DNA of 64,000 nt from DASYLJ01 sp964432595 (GTDB lineage Bacteria; Desulfobacterota; Binatia; DP-6): assembly GCA_964432595.1 (NCBI GenBank), contig CAYSOF010000017.1, positions 76,261-140,260 of the forward strand, given 5' to 3'. Below, in pieces: positions 8,572 to 18,382 of the stretch; the stretch's first letter is position 1; each line of letters opens with the position of its first letter. A model generated the notes under the pieces. It saw only the letters and a list, made by a program, of their open reading frames with translations. It searched no databases and was not told the DNA's origin. The position numbers and the translations under genes are program-made.

Positions 8572-8592
8572 GGCATCCCGGTGGGACCTCGA

Positions 8593-10731
8593 CTATTCAG
8601 GGTCCAGACGAAGGTCGCACCACGCGGCATACGTCGGCGGCGTCGCCTGCTTCGTCGGGGTGTCGACCTGTAGCGTGACGTCGACCGGGCGGCCGGCCCA
8701 CGCGCTCAAGTCGACGTCGATCGGATGCCAAGCGCGGTCGTCGTTCTTGCGGAGGACGTCGACGGTGCGGTCGACGACCGTCGCCGGCGGTTCGCCGGCG
8801 GGCTCCACCGTGATCGTGAACGTGAACGACTGGCCGAGATGCGCCCAGTGGTCCGGGTTGATGCCGAAGCTGCCGCGCAGGTGCGTCTGCGCCGTCGGCG
8901 TGACGCGGTAGCGAAGCGCCGTCGCCGTGTCGGCGGGCAGGCCGACGGCGGTCGCGCGGCAGAACGGCCACAGGACCTCGCGCACGAGATCGGTGCGCTC
9001 CGGCGACAGCGCCGGCCGGATCGTGCCGCCGTGGGCGAGCACCACCTTCGCGTCGCCGAGACGCTCCCCGCCGAGCGCGCTGCCTCCCGGTGCGGGACGG
9101 CGCTCGAGCAGGAAGAACGACATGCCGAAGGGCTCGCCGCCGACCGCGCGCTTCAGCTCGTAGTGATCCACGAGATACGAGAAGAGCGGCGGATCGTACT
9201 CGCTCATGCGCGGGAAGTGCGCGACCTGCGTCGGCGTGTAGACGACGATGCCGTTGGGATGCCGCTCGAGCGCCGCGATGAAGTCGTCGCTGCGGCCCAC
9301 GTCCGGCTCGGCCGGCCAGGTCACGTAGTAGCGGCTGAGGTTCGGACGGCCCGTCAGGTAGTTCACGCCCGGGTGGTACGGTAGCGACAGCAGGGGCACG
9401 TCCGGGGGCACGTCCGCCACGGCGTCGACCACCGCCTGCAACCCGCGCCCCTGCGGGCCCGTCGCGTAGATCGTGCCGCGCGGCCCGGTCACCGGCACCG
9501 GGTTGGCGTGGACGAGCGCGATCGCGAGCCACGCTGCGACGCCGAGCGCGATCGCCAGCACGACGCCGATCGCCGTGGCCACCACGGACCGCCACCGCCC
9601 GGCCGCCGCCCGGGCGCGTGTCGCGAGCAGCCCCATCAGCAGCAGCGTCGGCGGATACAGCACGAGCAGGTGGATCCAGTCGCGCGGCTTGTTGAACGCC
9701 AGGAGGAATCCGGCGGCGAGGAGCAGCAGGAGCGTCTCGCGCGGATCAATCGCCGTGCCGCGCATCCGCCGTGCGAGGGCGACGACCACGCTCGCGACCA
9801 GCACGATCCACGGCAGGTGGTAGACGACCCGGAGGAGCGCGTCGACGACCGGCGTCTGTTGGTACAGTGCGCTGCCCAGCAGGGGGAAGATCGCCACGTC
9901 GACGACGATGGTCGGCAGGTACGCGAACGGGTCCGCGCGCACCGCCGCGTCCTGCGCCCAGAACGGCCACAGCGGCGGCAGGTCCTGGTACTTGCCGTAG
10001 GCGAAGCCCTGCAGCGGGTTCAGGATGGTCGCCCGCACCAGGTCGTCGAAGACGCCGCTGGCGACGGCGGCGGCGACCGCCGCGCCCAGCACGGCGAACG
10101 CCGGAATCGAGAACGTCGCCGCCGAGCGGATGCGCCGGCCGCGCGGCATACCGGCCAGCAACGCGAGCCCGATCGCGACCGACCCGAGCGCGCCCGAGTC
10201 CTGCTTCGTCAGCATCGCGCAGCCGGCGAGCAGCCCCGCGGCGACGAGCGGCGCGGAACGCGGCCGCACGAGCGCCTCGCCGGCGAGCCACACCGCCGCG
10301 AGCACGTAGGTCACGGCGAGCGACGAGTAGCTCACCATGTGCCAGTGCGGGTATGCCCACACGCGATAGCAGACGAACAGGACGACCAGCGCGAGCGCGC
10401 CGCGCCGCGTGCTCCACCAGCGCGCGATCAGGAAGACGAGCGCCGCCGTCACCGCGAACACGACCGCGCCGAACGTCCGTCCGACCATCCACGACGAGCC
10501 GAACACCGCGAACACCGCGGCGATCACGTAGTGCACGCCGGGAAACGCCGGATGCACGACGTCCGTGTACGGCAGCTTGCCGCGGAGCAGCTCGTCGGCG
10601 AACTGGTAGATCGCGCCTTCGTCGATCAGGTTGACCGCGACGAGACGGAACGGCAGCTGGACGAGGAAGACGCCCAGCGCCACGCCGGCGGCGGCGAGGA
10701 GATCGCCGCGGCGGGAGCCCTCGTCGGTCAC
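8593..10731 (-). CDS. GT39-like polytopic membrane glycosyltransferase with extracytoplasmic C-terminal domain
   Basis: A 712-residue protein. Residues ~10-430 carry about ten hydrophobic helices. The first outer loop has LIDEGAIYQFADELLRGKLP followed by YTDVVHPAFPG, the Asp-Glu motif typical of GT39/ArnT-like GT-C enzymes. The 957- and 601-residue proteins at 44548 and 52156 carry the related EDEGLIL and ADEGTLL loops, so all three are paralogues. The remaining ~280 residues form a soluble outer domain ending in a beta-rich part. The GTG start at 10731 directly follows the TAG of the B12 radical SAM gene (10732), which implies translational coupling. It is the last gene of a four-gene minus-strand operon. 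Donor and acceptor are unknown; a polyprenyl-phosphate sugar donor is inferred. Confidence 0.75.
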   Translation of the reverse strand: MTDEGSRRGDLLAAAGVALGVFLVQLPFRLVAVNLIDEGAIYQFADELLRGKLPYTDVVHPAFPGVHYVIAAVFAVFGSSWMVGRTFGAVVFAVTAALVFLIARWWSTRRGALALVVLFVCYRVWAYPHWHMVSYSSLAVTYVLAAVWLAGEALVRPRSAPLVAAGLLAGCAMLTKQDSGALGSVAIGLALLAGMPRGRRIRSAATFSIPAFAVLGAAVAAAVASGVFDDLVRATILNPLQGFAYGKYQDLPPLWPFWAQDAAVRADPFAYLPTIVVDVAIFPLLGSALYQQTPVVDALLRVVYHLPWIVLVASVVVALARRMRGTAIDPRETLLLLLAAGFLLAFNKPRDWIHLLVLYPPTLLLMGLLATRARAAAGRWRSVVATAIGVVLAIALGVAAWLAIALVHANPVPVTGPRGTIYATGPQGRGLQAVVDAVADVPPDVPLLSLPYHPGVNYLTGRPNLSRYYVTWPAEPDVGRSDDFIAALERHPNGIVVYTPTQVAHFPRMSEYDPPLFSYLVDHYELKRAVGGEPFGMSFFLLERRPAPGGSALGGERLGDAKVVLAHGGTIRPALSPERTDLVREVLWPFCRATAVGLPADTATALRYRVTPTAQTHLRGSFGINPDHWAHLGQSFTFTITVEPAGEPPATVVDRTVDVLRKNDDRAWHPIDVDLSAWAGRPVDVTLQVDTPTKQATPPTYAAWCDLRLDPE

Positions 10732-12282
10732 CTAGGACGACAGCGGCACGCCGCCGCGCTTCGGACGCCGCAGCCCGATCGCCGTCAGCATCTTCCGCTT
10801 CGTCTCGCCGAGGAACGTGTCCATCTTCGACGCCTCGCGATCGGTCACCAGGTTCCACAGCAGCTTCAGCGGCCGCTTGGGATGCGTCAGCATGGACGTC
10901 AGGTAGAACGTGGCGACGATCCGGTACTTCAGCATCGTCAGACGGCGCGCCGAGATGTTCTCGCAGTAGTTGCGATCCTCGGTGAGCGACTTGTCGTGCA
11001 CGAAGATCGGCGCCATCAGCGAGTGGTCATCCTGCGTGAGCCGTCCCTTGTCGACCAGATAGCGGTAGAGCTCGGTGCCCGGAATCGGGAAGAAGAACGC
11101 GCAGGCGATGTCGTCGACGCCGAGCTTGGCGAAGCGACGGACGAGCGCGATGGTCTCGCGCACGTCCTCCTCGGTGTCGTGCGGGAAGCCGATCACGAGG
11201 AGCGCGGAGACGTTGAGCCCCGCCTTCGTCGAGACCTCGACCGCGCGCATCAGGTCGTCGGTCTTCATCTTCTTCTTGATCAGCTTGCGCGTGCGCTCCG
11301 AGCCGCTCTCGGGCGCGTAGCACAGTGAGCGCCCGCCGGAGCGCATGAGCAGATCGGCCACCTCGGCGTCGACCACGTCGCAGCGCGTGCCGCTCGGCAT
11401 CTGCCACATGATGCCGAGGTCGCGGCGGATGAGCTCGTTCGCGAACGCGACGACCCACTCCTTCTTGATGATCGCCGTGAGGTCCTGGAACGGGAAGTTC
11501 GTCGCGCCGTAGGTGCGCGCGTAGTAGGCGATCTCGTCGGCGACGTCGACCGGATCGCGCGCGTACCAGCGCGTGGTCCACATCTTCGGGCTCGAGCAGT
11601 ACGTGCACGAGTACGGGCAGCCGCGGGTCGCCAGGATCGGCACGGTCTTGCCGAACTTGATACCGTGAACGAAGTTGTGCGCGTTGTACGTCTCGAGATC
11701 GAAGAGGTCCCACGCCGGCCACGGCAGCGAGTCGACCTCGCGGGTGCGCGACGCGCGCGGGTTCTGCACGATCTCGTCGCCGCGCCGCCAGCACAGCCCG
11801 GCGACCGCCGACGGGTCGAACTCCCGCGTCTCCAGGCCGGCGAACAGCGCGGTTGCGATCTCCTCGCCCTCGCCCAGCACGATGTAGTCGATCGGCGCCT
11901 GCGCCATCGAGTGCTCGGGCAGCCCCGTGAAGTGCTCGCCGCCGCACACGATCAGGACGTCGGGACGCGCCGCGCGGATCGCGCGGATCATCTCGCGCAC
12001 CGCCGGCCAGCAGAACGTCCACATGTTGCCGATGCCGACGGCACGCGTGTCGGCGTCGATGCGCGCGACGATCTCGTCGTCGCGCAGCCCGAGCCGCACC
12101 ACCCGCCCCTCGCGCGTCTCCTGCGTCGGCGCCTCGGCGACCGCGTCGATGACCGACACCTGATGCCCCGCACGCCGGAGCGCGGCCGCGACGTACGCCA
12201 GGCCGAGCGGCGGCGCCGGACGCAGGGCGGTCAGCGCGGCCGGATTCAGGGCGACTGGTGGATGGATGAGCTGAATCTTCAC
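10732..12282 (-). CDS. B12-binding radical SAM protein
   Basis: A 516-residue protein. The N-terminal ~190 residues form a cobalamin-binding domain: IQLIHPP at the start, APPLGLAYVAAALRRAGHQV, then CGGEHFTGLPE and DYIVLGEGEE. A radical SAM core follows, with the 4Fe-4S motif RGCPYSCTYC (Cys222, Cys226, Cys229). Class B enzymes of this type methylate unactivated carbons or rearrange lipids and natural products. The start is GTG, giving MKIQLIHPP. It sits between two polytopic membrane glycosyltransferase-like genes, 45 bp after the upstream stop and directly abutting the downstream start. The likely target is therefore a lipid-linked sugar, lipid or glycan; this is inference. The exact reaction cannot be read from sequence. 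Confidence 0.88.
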   Translation of the reverse strand: MKIQLIHPPVALNPAALTALRPAPPLGLAYVAAALRRAGHQVSVIDAVAEAPTQETREGRVVRLGLRDDEIVARIDADTRAVGIGNMWTFCWPAVREMIRAIRAARPDVLIVCGGEHFTGLPEHSMAQAPIDYIVLGEGEEIATALFAGLETREFDPSAVAGLCWRRGDEIVQNPRASRTREVDSLPWPAWDLFDLETYNAHNFVHGIKFGKTVPILATRGCPYSCTYCSSPKMWTTRWYARDPVDVADEIAYYARTYGATNFPFQDLTAIIKKEWVVAFANELIRRDLGIMWQMPSGTRCDVVDAEVADLLMRSGGRSLCYAPESGSERTRKLIKKKMKTDDLMRAVEVSTKAGLNVSALLVIGFPHDTEEDVRETIALVRRFAKLGVDDIACAFFFPIPGTELYRYLVDKGRLTQDDHSLMAPIFVHDKSLTEDRNYCENISARRLTMLKYRIVATFYLTSMLTHPKRPLKLLWNLVTDREASKMDTFLGETKRKMLTAIGLRRPKRGGVPLSS

Positions 12283-12327
12283 CGGACCGATCCGTTCGGA
12301 AGTCGTCCCACAGCGCTCCGGACGGTG

Positions 12328-13881
12328 TCAAGGTACCGCACGCTCGAGAACGGTCCAGCCCTCGAGTCCCGGCACCTGCACAGGCGTCGCGTACTCCGGC
12401 GTCCGCCCGTTCGGCGGCGGCAGCAGCGTGAACGCATGGCGCGGCGGTCGATGGGCGAGCCAGCGCGCGCCCGGCGGCAGCGTTCCGCGCCATTGCGCGT
12501 CGCCGATCGGCACGCCGGCGAGATCGCGGTTCCACGCGCCGATCTCGTTGTTCCAGACCCGGCCGTCGGCGAGCAGACTCGCCAGCGGATTCCATGGCAG
12601 CAGCACGGCGCCGGGATGCGCCCGCGCGAAGGCGAACGCCTGCTCCTGTGGATTCGCGCTCCAGGCGCGCAGCCGCGCGACCGCGGGTGACACCTGTGCG
12701 CGCGCGAGCGGATTCGCGACCCACGTGGCGGGCAGCGCGACCACCAGTCCGAGCAGCAGGAGACGCCCGACGACGCTCGCGGAGGCCGCGAGGCGTGCCA
12801 GGCCGCAGACGACGGCGCCGGCCAGGAAGTAGTTCGTCACGCTGTGCGTGTTGAGGTAGCCGCCGACCTTGGCGCCGCCGAGGACGGCCATCGGCGCCCC
12901 GAGCAGCCCCACCAGGACCAGCAGGGCCCAGCGGTGCGTCTCGAGCCATCGGGCGTCGCGCGCGCCGGCGCCGGCGATCGCCGCCAGCAGCAGGAGCGTC
13001 CACCGCGCCTGATCGACCAGCAAGTGGAACGAGCGCACCGCGGCGGGCCATTTGCCCTGCGTGGCCTCGTCGTACCAGGGCATGCGGCCGGGCAGCGTCA
13101 CCATGTTGAACCAGAGGTCGGCGATCCCGAAGCGCGCCAGCAGGATCGCCGTGAGGACGACGCCGATGCCGGCGAGCCATCCGACCCACGCGACGGCCGT
13201 GCGCCGCCCGTCGACGAGCCACAGCCAGAGCGGGATCGCGACGACGAGGGGCACGCTCGTCTGCTTCGCCCACACGGCCAGCGCGGCGCAGAGCGCGGAG
13301 AGCGCCAGCGCGTGCGCCGCCGGCGGCGTCGTGCGGCGCACGAGCGGCGCGCACGCCAGCGCGGACAGGCCGAGCGCCGGGGCGTCCGCGTGGATCGTCA
13401 GCGCCGAGAACAGCAGGCCGGGATCCCAGAGCACGAGGAAGCCGAAGAGGACGCCCGTGGTCGCGACGATTCGCCCCGGGACGCCGGCCGCCGCGAGACA
13501 GAGCAGCATCGGCGTGAAGAACCACAGCGCGTTGGTGGCGAGCGCGATCGCGAGCACGCCCGACGGGGTCCCGGCGAGTGCCACGGGAAGGAACGCCACC
13601 GCGGCGATCGGCCCGTACATGAAATCGATGATCGGGACGCCGGTGGGCCCCGCGTAGATCGGCACGCCGCGCGCGAGCGCCAGCGCCGGCACGGTGCGCG
13701 ACGCGCACATGTCGTCCTCGAGCACGCGCACGAGCTCCGGCAGGCTCTCGACGACGAGCACCGCGAGCGCCGGCGGCGTGACGGCGAGCACGACGCGATC
13801 GAGCGCCGGCAGGTCGCCGCGGCGCCACGCCAGCGCCAAGCCGCCGACGAGGCCGATCGCGAGGACCACGCCGAGCGTCAC
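12328..13881 (-). CDS. Polytopic GT-C-like membrane protein
   Basis: A 517-residue protein with about ten hydrophobic helices. After the first helices, an acidic outer loop reads LEDDMCAS, then PIYAGPTGVPIIDFMYGPIA, which resembles GT-C (GT39/GT83-like) first loops. The C-terminal ~100 residues are soluble and likely periplasmic. The GTG at 13881 overlaps the TGA of the preceding gene in GTGA, arguing for coupled translation. A second GTG 8 codons upstream is also possible. The B12 radical SAM gene follows after 45 bp. Transferase function is inferred from topology and operon context; no catalytic assignment is secure. Confidence 0.65.
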   Translation of the reverse strand: MTLGVVLAIGLVGGLALAWRRGDLPALDRVVLAVTPPALAVLVVESLPELVRVLEDDMCASRTVPALALARGVPIYAGPTGVPIIDFMYGPIAAVAFLPVALAGTPSGVLAIALATNALWFFTPMLLCLAAAGVPGRIVATTGVLFGFLVLWDPGLLFSALTIHADAPALGLSALACAPLVRRTTPPAAHALALSALCAALAVWAKQTSVPLVVAIPLWLWLVDGRRTAVAWVGWLAGIGVVLTAILLARFGIADLWFNMVTLPGRMPWYDEATQGKWPAAVRSFHLLVDQARWTLLLLAAIAGAGARDARWLETHRWALLVLVGLLGAPMAVLGGAKVGGYLNTHSVTNYFLAGAVVCGLARLAASASVVGRLLLLGLVVALPATWVANPLARAQVSPAVARLRAWSANPQEQAFAFARAHPGAVLLPWNPLASLLADGRVWNNEIGAWNRDLAGVPIGDAQWRGTLPPGARWLAHRPPRHAFTLLPPPNGRTPEYATPVQVPGLEGWTVLERAVP

Positions 13882-15806
13882 GCGCCCCCTCGCGTCGGGC
13901 ACGCGTCGGCCGTCGCCGGGATCGTGTGCAGCGTGAGCCGTTCGCCGTCGAGCGCGCGCGGCAGATCGAGCCGCTCGCCCGTCGGGGCGAGCACGAGACG
14001 GACGCCGTAGCGCGCGCCCAGCGCCACCCACTCCGCGCACGTCCGGGCGCGCCACGCGGCGAGCCAGACCTCCGACGTCGGCCGCAGCGTGCCGTCGGGA
14101 CCGAGCAGCGGGCGCAGCGTCTCGGGACGCGCGTAGTCGACGCCGAAGAAGTCGCGCACCATCACGCCGAGCGACGGCGCGAGCGACGGCATGTACGTCA
14201 TCGTGAGCAGCGTGACGCCGTCGATCAGGACCGGATGCCCCGTCTTCGGCTGCAGCTGCGTCGGCGGCCACAGCGGCGTCAGCAGCAGCTCGTCGCGGCC
14301 GGCGTTCGCGTCGAGCCACGCCGCCAGCCGCGCTTCCTCGGGCGAGATACGCTCGCTGCCCTGGTCCCACCCGTTCGCGACGTGCGGGCCGCGCACCGCG
14401 ACGAGCGCGGCGACAACGCACGCGGCCGCCGCGACCGGCTCGATCGCCGGCAGGCGCACGCGCGCGGCGACGGCGGCGGCGCCGAGCCCGATGCCGGCCC
14501 CGAAGATCCACCAGGCCGGATCGTCCTGCACGAGCCGCAGCACGAGCAGCGCGACGAGGAGCGCCAGCGTGCCCGCGGCGACGACGGGGCGGCGCGCCGG
14601 ATCCGCGGCCCACCACTCGAGCCCGAGCCAGACGCCCCAGACGAACGCGACGAAGTTCGAGTACACCGCGACGCGATCGAGCAGGAGCCCCGCCACCAGG
14701 AGCAGCGGCAGCAGCGCGAGCACGACCCTGCCCGCGGGACGCCGCGCCGGCACGAGCCCCGCGACGGCGCGGACGAGCGCCGCGACCGTGAGCGGCAGGA
14801 GCAGCAGCACCGGCACGTGCGCGAAGCGTCCGGGCATCGTCGACAGGACGGCGATCGGCAGCTCGCCGACGGCCTGGACGATGCGCGTGCCGAAGACGAG
14901 CGCCCAGGCGATCGCGCCGAGCGCCACGAGCCAGGCGCACGCGACGCGATCGAAGGTGCGGTCGTCGTCCGCGTCCCGTCGCGGCCACAGGAGCAACGTC
15001 GCCAGCACCACGAAGCCGACGGGGCTCAGCAGGTACGCCGGCGTCAGCACGCGGATCGGCAGCCGGTGCGGATCGGTCGTCGACATGAAGCTGCGCAGGA
15101 TCGTCTCGCCGTCCGCCGTCGCATCGTAGGGCGGGACGGGCTGCACGTCGGGCGCATGGAGCCGCATCGCCAGCAGCATGACGCCGACGCCGGCCAGGCC
15201 GACGGCCGCGCTCGCGAGCACGCGGCCCCACGGCCGTCCGCGATGACCGGACGCGAGCAGGAACGCCGCACCCCACGGCCCGACGACGAGCGACATCGCC
15301 GCATGGATCGCGGGCAGCAGGCCCAGCAGCAGGCCGCCGAGCCGCCAGCAGCCCGCGAGCAGGAGCGCCGGGACGAGCACCGCCGCGTGGATGCCGAAGT
15401 GGCCGCTGCTCCAGAAGCTCGGGAAGACCCAGAGCAGATACACGCCGATGAATCGGCACGTCCCCTCGGACAGCGTCAGCACGGCCGCCAGGTGCCCCCA
15501 CATCGGCCGCCGCACGAGGACGAGCGTCGCCACGAACGGGACCCAGGTGCTGGCGAAGAGGAACAGCAGGTTCCGGACGACGGAGATGCGCCACACGCCG
15601 GGGTGGAGCCACCACTCGAGCGCGGCGAGCTGGTAGTTGAGCCCGGGAACCCGCTCCATCAGGACCGCCAGCGGATGCCCCGCGGGGTAGCGGACGGCGC
15701 CGGTCATGATCTGGGCGGGCACCGTCGCCTCGTCGAGGACGGGCCCCTCGAGCACGACGTGCAGGATCGCGTACGCCGCCCAGGGGACCGCGCCCGCGAG
15801 GAGCAT
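13878..15806 (-). CDS. Polytopic membrane protein, GT-C-like
   Basis: A 642-residue protein with around twelve hydrophobic helices and a soluble C-terminal region of ~150 residues. Near the N-terminus VLDEATVPAQIMTG gives the Asp-Glu pair expected in a GT-C outer loop. I chose ATG 15806, directly before the first transmembrane helix (MLLAGAVPWAAYAIL). The frame stays open to a GTG at 15947, but a promoter-like TTGACG-N18-AAATAT lies inside that extension. The gene ends in a GTGA overlap with the next gene. It is the first gene of the minus-strand operon that ends at 8593 and is divergent from the GT9 operon. Function beyond a probable membrane glycan transferase is not known. Confidence 0.62.
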   Translation of the reverse strand: MLLAGAVPWAAYAILHVVLEGPVLDEATVPAQIMTGAVRYPAGHPLAVLMERVPGLNYQLAALEWWLHPGVWRISVVRNLLFLFASTWVPFVATLVLVRRPMWGHLAAVLTLSEGTCRFIGVYLLWVFPSFWSSGHFGIHAAVLVPALLLAGCWRLGGLLLGLLPAIHAAMSLVVGPWGAAFLLASGHRGRPWGRVLASAAVGLAGVGVMLLAMRLHAPDVQPVPPYDATADGETILRSFMSTTDPHRLPIRVLTPAYLLSPVGFVVLATLLLWPRRDADDDRTFDRVACAWLVALGAIAWALVFGTRIVQAVGELPIAVLSTMPGRFAHVPVLLLLPLTVAALVRAVAGLVPARRPAGRVVLALLPLLLVAGLLLDRVAVYSNFVAFVWGVWLGLEWWAADPARRPVVAAGTLALLVALLVLRLVQDDPAWWIFGAGIGLGAAAVAARVRLPAIEPVAAAACVVAALVAVRGPHVANGWDQGSERISPEEARLAAWLDANAGRDELLLTPLWPPTQLQPKTGHPVLIDGVTLLTMTYMPSLAPSLGVMVRDFFGVDYARPETLRPLLGPDGTLRPTSEVWLAAWRARTCAEWVALGARYGVRLVLAPTGERLDLPRALDGERLTLHTIPATADACPTRGGA

Positions 15807-15898
15807 GCGCCCGAGCGGCACGTCCGCCCCCCCGGACCATGCGAGGCGCCGGAGCGTCGGCGTGGCGCGTGTCTCGTCTCCGGCGGCCAGGATCGGCG

Positions 15899-15928
15899 AT
15901 ATTTCGCTGCTGCCCCGCACGCCGTCAA
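15899..15928 (-). promoter_or_regulatory. Candidate promoter of the 8.6-15.8 kb minus-strand operon
   Basis: On the minus strand, TTGACG (15923-15928) and AAATAT (15899-15904) are 18 bp apart. The -35 is good and the -10 is weak. It sits about 90 bp above ATG 15806 and is the main reason to prefer that start over the GTG at 15947. Confidence 0.35.
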
Positions 15929-15954
15929 GCGATGGAACACACAGCACAATCGCG

Positions 15955-15981
15955 TTGACACCCCGTCGGATCGTGTGGAAT
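15955..15981 (+). promoter_or_regulatory. Possible promoter of the plus-strand glycan operon
   Basis: A perfect TTGACA (15955-15960) is followed 15 bp later by TGGAAT (15976-15981), about 100 bp upstream of the GT9 gene. The spacer is short and the -10 imperfect. It is still the only -35-like match I see in the divergent region for the eight-gene operon. Confidence 0.3.
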
Positions 15982-16079
15982 TGTCCGGGCCTGTTCGCAG
16001 CCCACGCCGTGGATGCGCGAGATCAGCCCTGCCTGAAGACGCCGCGCGCCCGCCGCCGGCCGGTCCCACGGTCCCCCCG

Positions 16080-17348
16080 ATGAACCTCAACTACGCGCGC
16101 TACGTCGACAAATGGGTCGGGCTGATCCTCTGCCTGATCTTCTTCGCCATCGAGCGCGCGACGCGCGGCCTGACGGGGCGCCGGATCCCGTCGCTCCTCG
16201 CCACCACGCCGCCGCGCGACGACGAGCCGCCGCCGCAGCCCCGCCGCATCCTCGGCATGAAGTTCTACGGGCTCGGCAACGCCGTCATGCTGATCCCGGT
16301 GCTCGAGGCGGTGCGCCGCCGCCACCCCGGCGTCGAGATCGACTTCCTCACGCTGCCCGGCAACGTCTCGCTGCTGGAGCGCAGCGGCGTCTGTACGCGG
16401 GTGCTGTCGGTCGACGTGTCGAGCGCCGGCCGCTTCGTCTCGAGCTTCTTCGCCATGCTGCGCGACGTCCGCGCGCGGCGGTACGACACCGTCCTCGACT
16501 TCGAGCAGTTCGTGAAGGTGTCGACGGTCATCGCGTACCTCTCCGGCGCGCGCGAGCGCATCGGCTTCAACACCGACGGCCAGCGCCGCGGCTTCGCGTA
16601 CACGACCCGCGTCGTCTACACCGACAGCGACCACATGACCGGCATCTTCGCGCGGCTGACACGGCCGCTCGGCGTCGAAGGCCCCCTGCCCGACGTGCTG
16701 CTGCCGCTCACCGACGACGAGCGCCGGAAGGCGCGCGAGTTCCTGGCGAGCCACGGCGTCCAGCCCGGGCACGTGCCGGTCGTCGCCATGCACCTCGGCA
16801 TCGGCATGAACTTCTACCGCGTGCCGCTGAAGCGCTGGAATCCGGCCAACTTCGCCGCCGTCGGCGACGCGCTGGTCGAGCGTCACGGCGCCGCCGTGCT
16901 GTTCACCGGCCAGGGCGCCGAGGAGCGCGGCCTCATCGCCACGACGCGCGCCCGCATGCGCCACCGGACGATCGACGCGTGCGACCAGTTCAACGTCACC
17001 GAGCTGGCCGCCTTGCTCTCCCAGTGTCACTTCGTCGTCTCGAACGACACGTCCGTGATGCACCTGGCCGGTCTCGTCGGCACGCCGGTGGTCGCCGTCT
17101 TCGGGCCGACCGCGCCGCTGCACTACGGGCCGCGCGGCAAGCACGACCTGGTGCTCTACCGTGACCTCTACTGCAGCCCGTGCCTCACCAACTACAACCT
17201 GAAGGTCAGCCGATGCCTCGATCCGGTCTGCATGCGCGGCATCGGCCCCGAGATGGTGCTCTCGGCCATCGCCACCAACTATCTCGACGAGAACGCCGCG
17301 CACCGCGACTGGCTGCTCGGGCGCGCGCGCGCCGCCAGCGCCGCCTGA
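16080..17348 (+). CDS. Heptosyltransferase-like glycosyltransferase (GT9) with N-terminal membrane segment
   Basis: A 422-residue GT9-family protein (lipopolysaccharide heptosyltransferase superfamily). The N-domain opens with RRILGMKFYGLGNAVM. The C-domain holds VVAMHLGIGMNF and the nucleotide-sugar motif SNDTSVMHLAGLVGTPVVAV near residues 322-342. Unlike WaaC/WaaF it has ~60 extra N-terminal residues with a hydrophobic helix (WVGLILCLIFFAIER), which predicts a membrane anchor. A Cys-containing C-terminal segment (YCSPCLTNYN, RCLDPVC) is typical of this GT9 subgroup. It is the first gene of a plus-strand operon, followed 4 bp later by an epimerase. It probably adds a heptose-like or other ADP/NDP sugar to a lipid-linked core; donor unproven. 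Confidence 0.85.
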   Translation: MNLNYARYVDKWVGLILCLIFFAIERATRGLTGRRIPSLLATTPPRDDEPPPQPRRILGMKFYGLGNAVMLIPVLEAVRRRHPGVEIDFLTLPGNVSLLERSGVCTRVLSVDVSSAGRFVSSFFAMLRDVRARRYDTVLDFEQFVKVSTVIAYLSGARERIGFNTDGQRRGFAYTTRVVYTDSDHMTGIFARLTRPLGVEGPLPDVLLPLTDDERRKAREFLASHGVQPGHVPVVAMHLGIGMNFYRVPLKRWNPANFAAVGDALVERHGAAVLFTGQGAEERGLIATTRARMRHRTIDACDQFNVTELAALLSQCHFVVSNDTSVMHLAGLVGTPVVAVFGPTAPLHYGPRGKHDLVLYRDLYCSPCLTNYNLKVSRCLDPVCMRGIGPEMVLSAIATNYLDENAAHRDWLLGRARAASAA

Positions 17349-17352
17349 CCGC

Positions 17353-18375
17353 ATGACGGTACTGGTCACCGGAAGCTCGGGGCTGCTCGGCGGCTGCCTC
17401 GTCGAGCGCCTGCGGGAGCGCGGCACGCCGATGCGGCTCGCCGACATGGAGCCGCCGATGGACCCGCCGCCGCCGGGCGCCGCGTTCCAGCGCGTCGACC
17501 TGCGCGACCGCGACGCCGTGATGGCCGCGTGCCGCGGCGTCGACGTCGTCTACAACCTGGCCGCCGGCCAGCGCATGAAGCCGCAGTTCAGCGCGATGTC
17601 GGAGCAGGCGATCTTCGACATGAACCTCGCGATCGTGCGCAACGTCCTCGACGGCGCGCGCGCCGCCGGCGTGCGCAAGGTGGTCCACATCTCGAGCTCC
17701 GGCGTCTACGGCATCCCGCGCACCGTGCCCGTCGGCGAGGACCATCCGCAGGAACCGCTCGGCGCGTACGGCCACAGCAAGATCGCCGCCGAGACGCTCT
17801 GCCGCCAGGCCGTCGCGGACGGGCTCGACGTGACGATGTTCCGGCCGATGAGCCTCTTCGGTCCGGGCATGACGGGCGTCTTCGCGATGCTGTTCGAGTG
17901 GGTCCGCCTCGGGAAGAACGTCTACTTCCTCGGCTGGGGACGAAACCGCGTGCAGATGGTGAGCGCGTGGGACGTCGCCGACGCGTGCCTGCTCGCGGCC
18001 GAACGGCCCGAGAGCCGCGGCGCCGTGCTGAACCTGGGCTCGGGCGACGTGCCGTCGGTCCGCGATCAGGTGGCCGCGCTCATCGCGCACGCCGGCACCG
18101 GGTCGCGCATCGTGCCGATCCCGGCGGCGGTCGTGCGCAACGCCGGCCGCGTGCTGAACCTCGTCAAGATGTCGCCGATCGTCCCCGAGCACTACCTGCT
18201 CGCCGACTCGAACTTCATCCTCGACATCGGCGCGGCGCGGCGCGTGCTCGGCTGGGAGCCCCGCTACTCGAACGTCCAGCTCCTGATCGACGCCTACGAC
18301 TGGTACGTCGCGAACTGGCAGCGCGCCCGCACCGAGCCCGGGCTCGTGCTGCGCCTGCTGAACGCACTGTCGTAG
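17353..18375 (+). CDS. NAD-dependent epimerase/dehydratase (extended SDR)
   Basis: A 340-residue extended SDR. The N-terminal NAD-binding motif is TGSSGLLG (GxxGxxG). The catalytic Ser lies in ISSSGVYG, and YGHSK gives Tyr139 and Lys143. The fold fits nucleotide-sugar 4-epimerases or dehydratases and 3-beta-HSD-like enzymes. It starts 4 bp after the GT9 stop and ends 7 bp before the membrane/methyltransferase fusion, so it is firmly inside the operon. It likely makes or modifies an activated sugar used by its neighbours. The exact substrate is not determined by the motifs. Confidence 0.85.
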   Translation: MTVLVTGSSGLLGGCLVERLRERGTPMRLADMEPPMDPPPPGAAFQRVDLRDRDAVMAACRGVDVVYNLAAGQRMKPQFSAMSEQAIFDMNLAIVRNVLDGARAAGVRKVVHISSSGVYGIPRTVPVGEDHPQEPLGAYGHSKIAAETLCRQAVADGLDVTMFRPMSLFGPGMTGVFAMLFEWVRLGKNVYFLGWGRNRVQMVSAWDVADACLLAAERPESRGAVLNLGSGDVPSVRDQVAALIAHAGTGSRIVPIPAAVVRNAGRVLNLVKMSPIVPEHYLLADSNFILDIGAARRVLGWEPRYSNVQLLIDAYDWYVANWQRARTEPGLVLRLLNALS

Positions 18376-18382
18376 GCGCCCG

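Noticed and set aside
12328..15840. A 1,170-codon minus-strand open frame
   Set aside because: Only its last ~517 codons look like a protein; the rest is the out-of-frame shadow of the polytopic gene at 13878-15806, with Arg/Ala/Gly-rich low-complexity sequence.
16080..17348. Assigning the GT9 gene as waaC or waaF
   Set aside because: It has an unusual N-terminal membrane helix and lies far from any recognisable LPS core genes; only the family can be supported.
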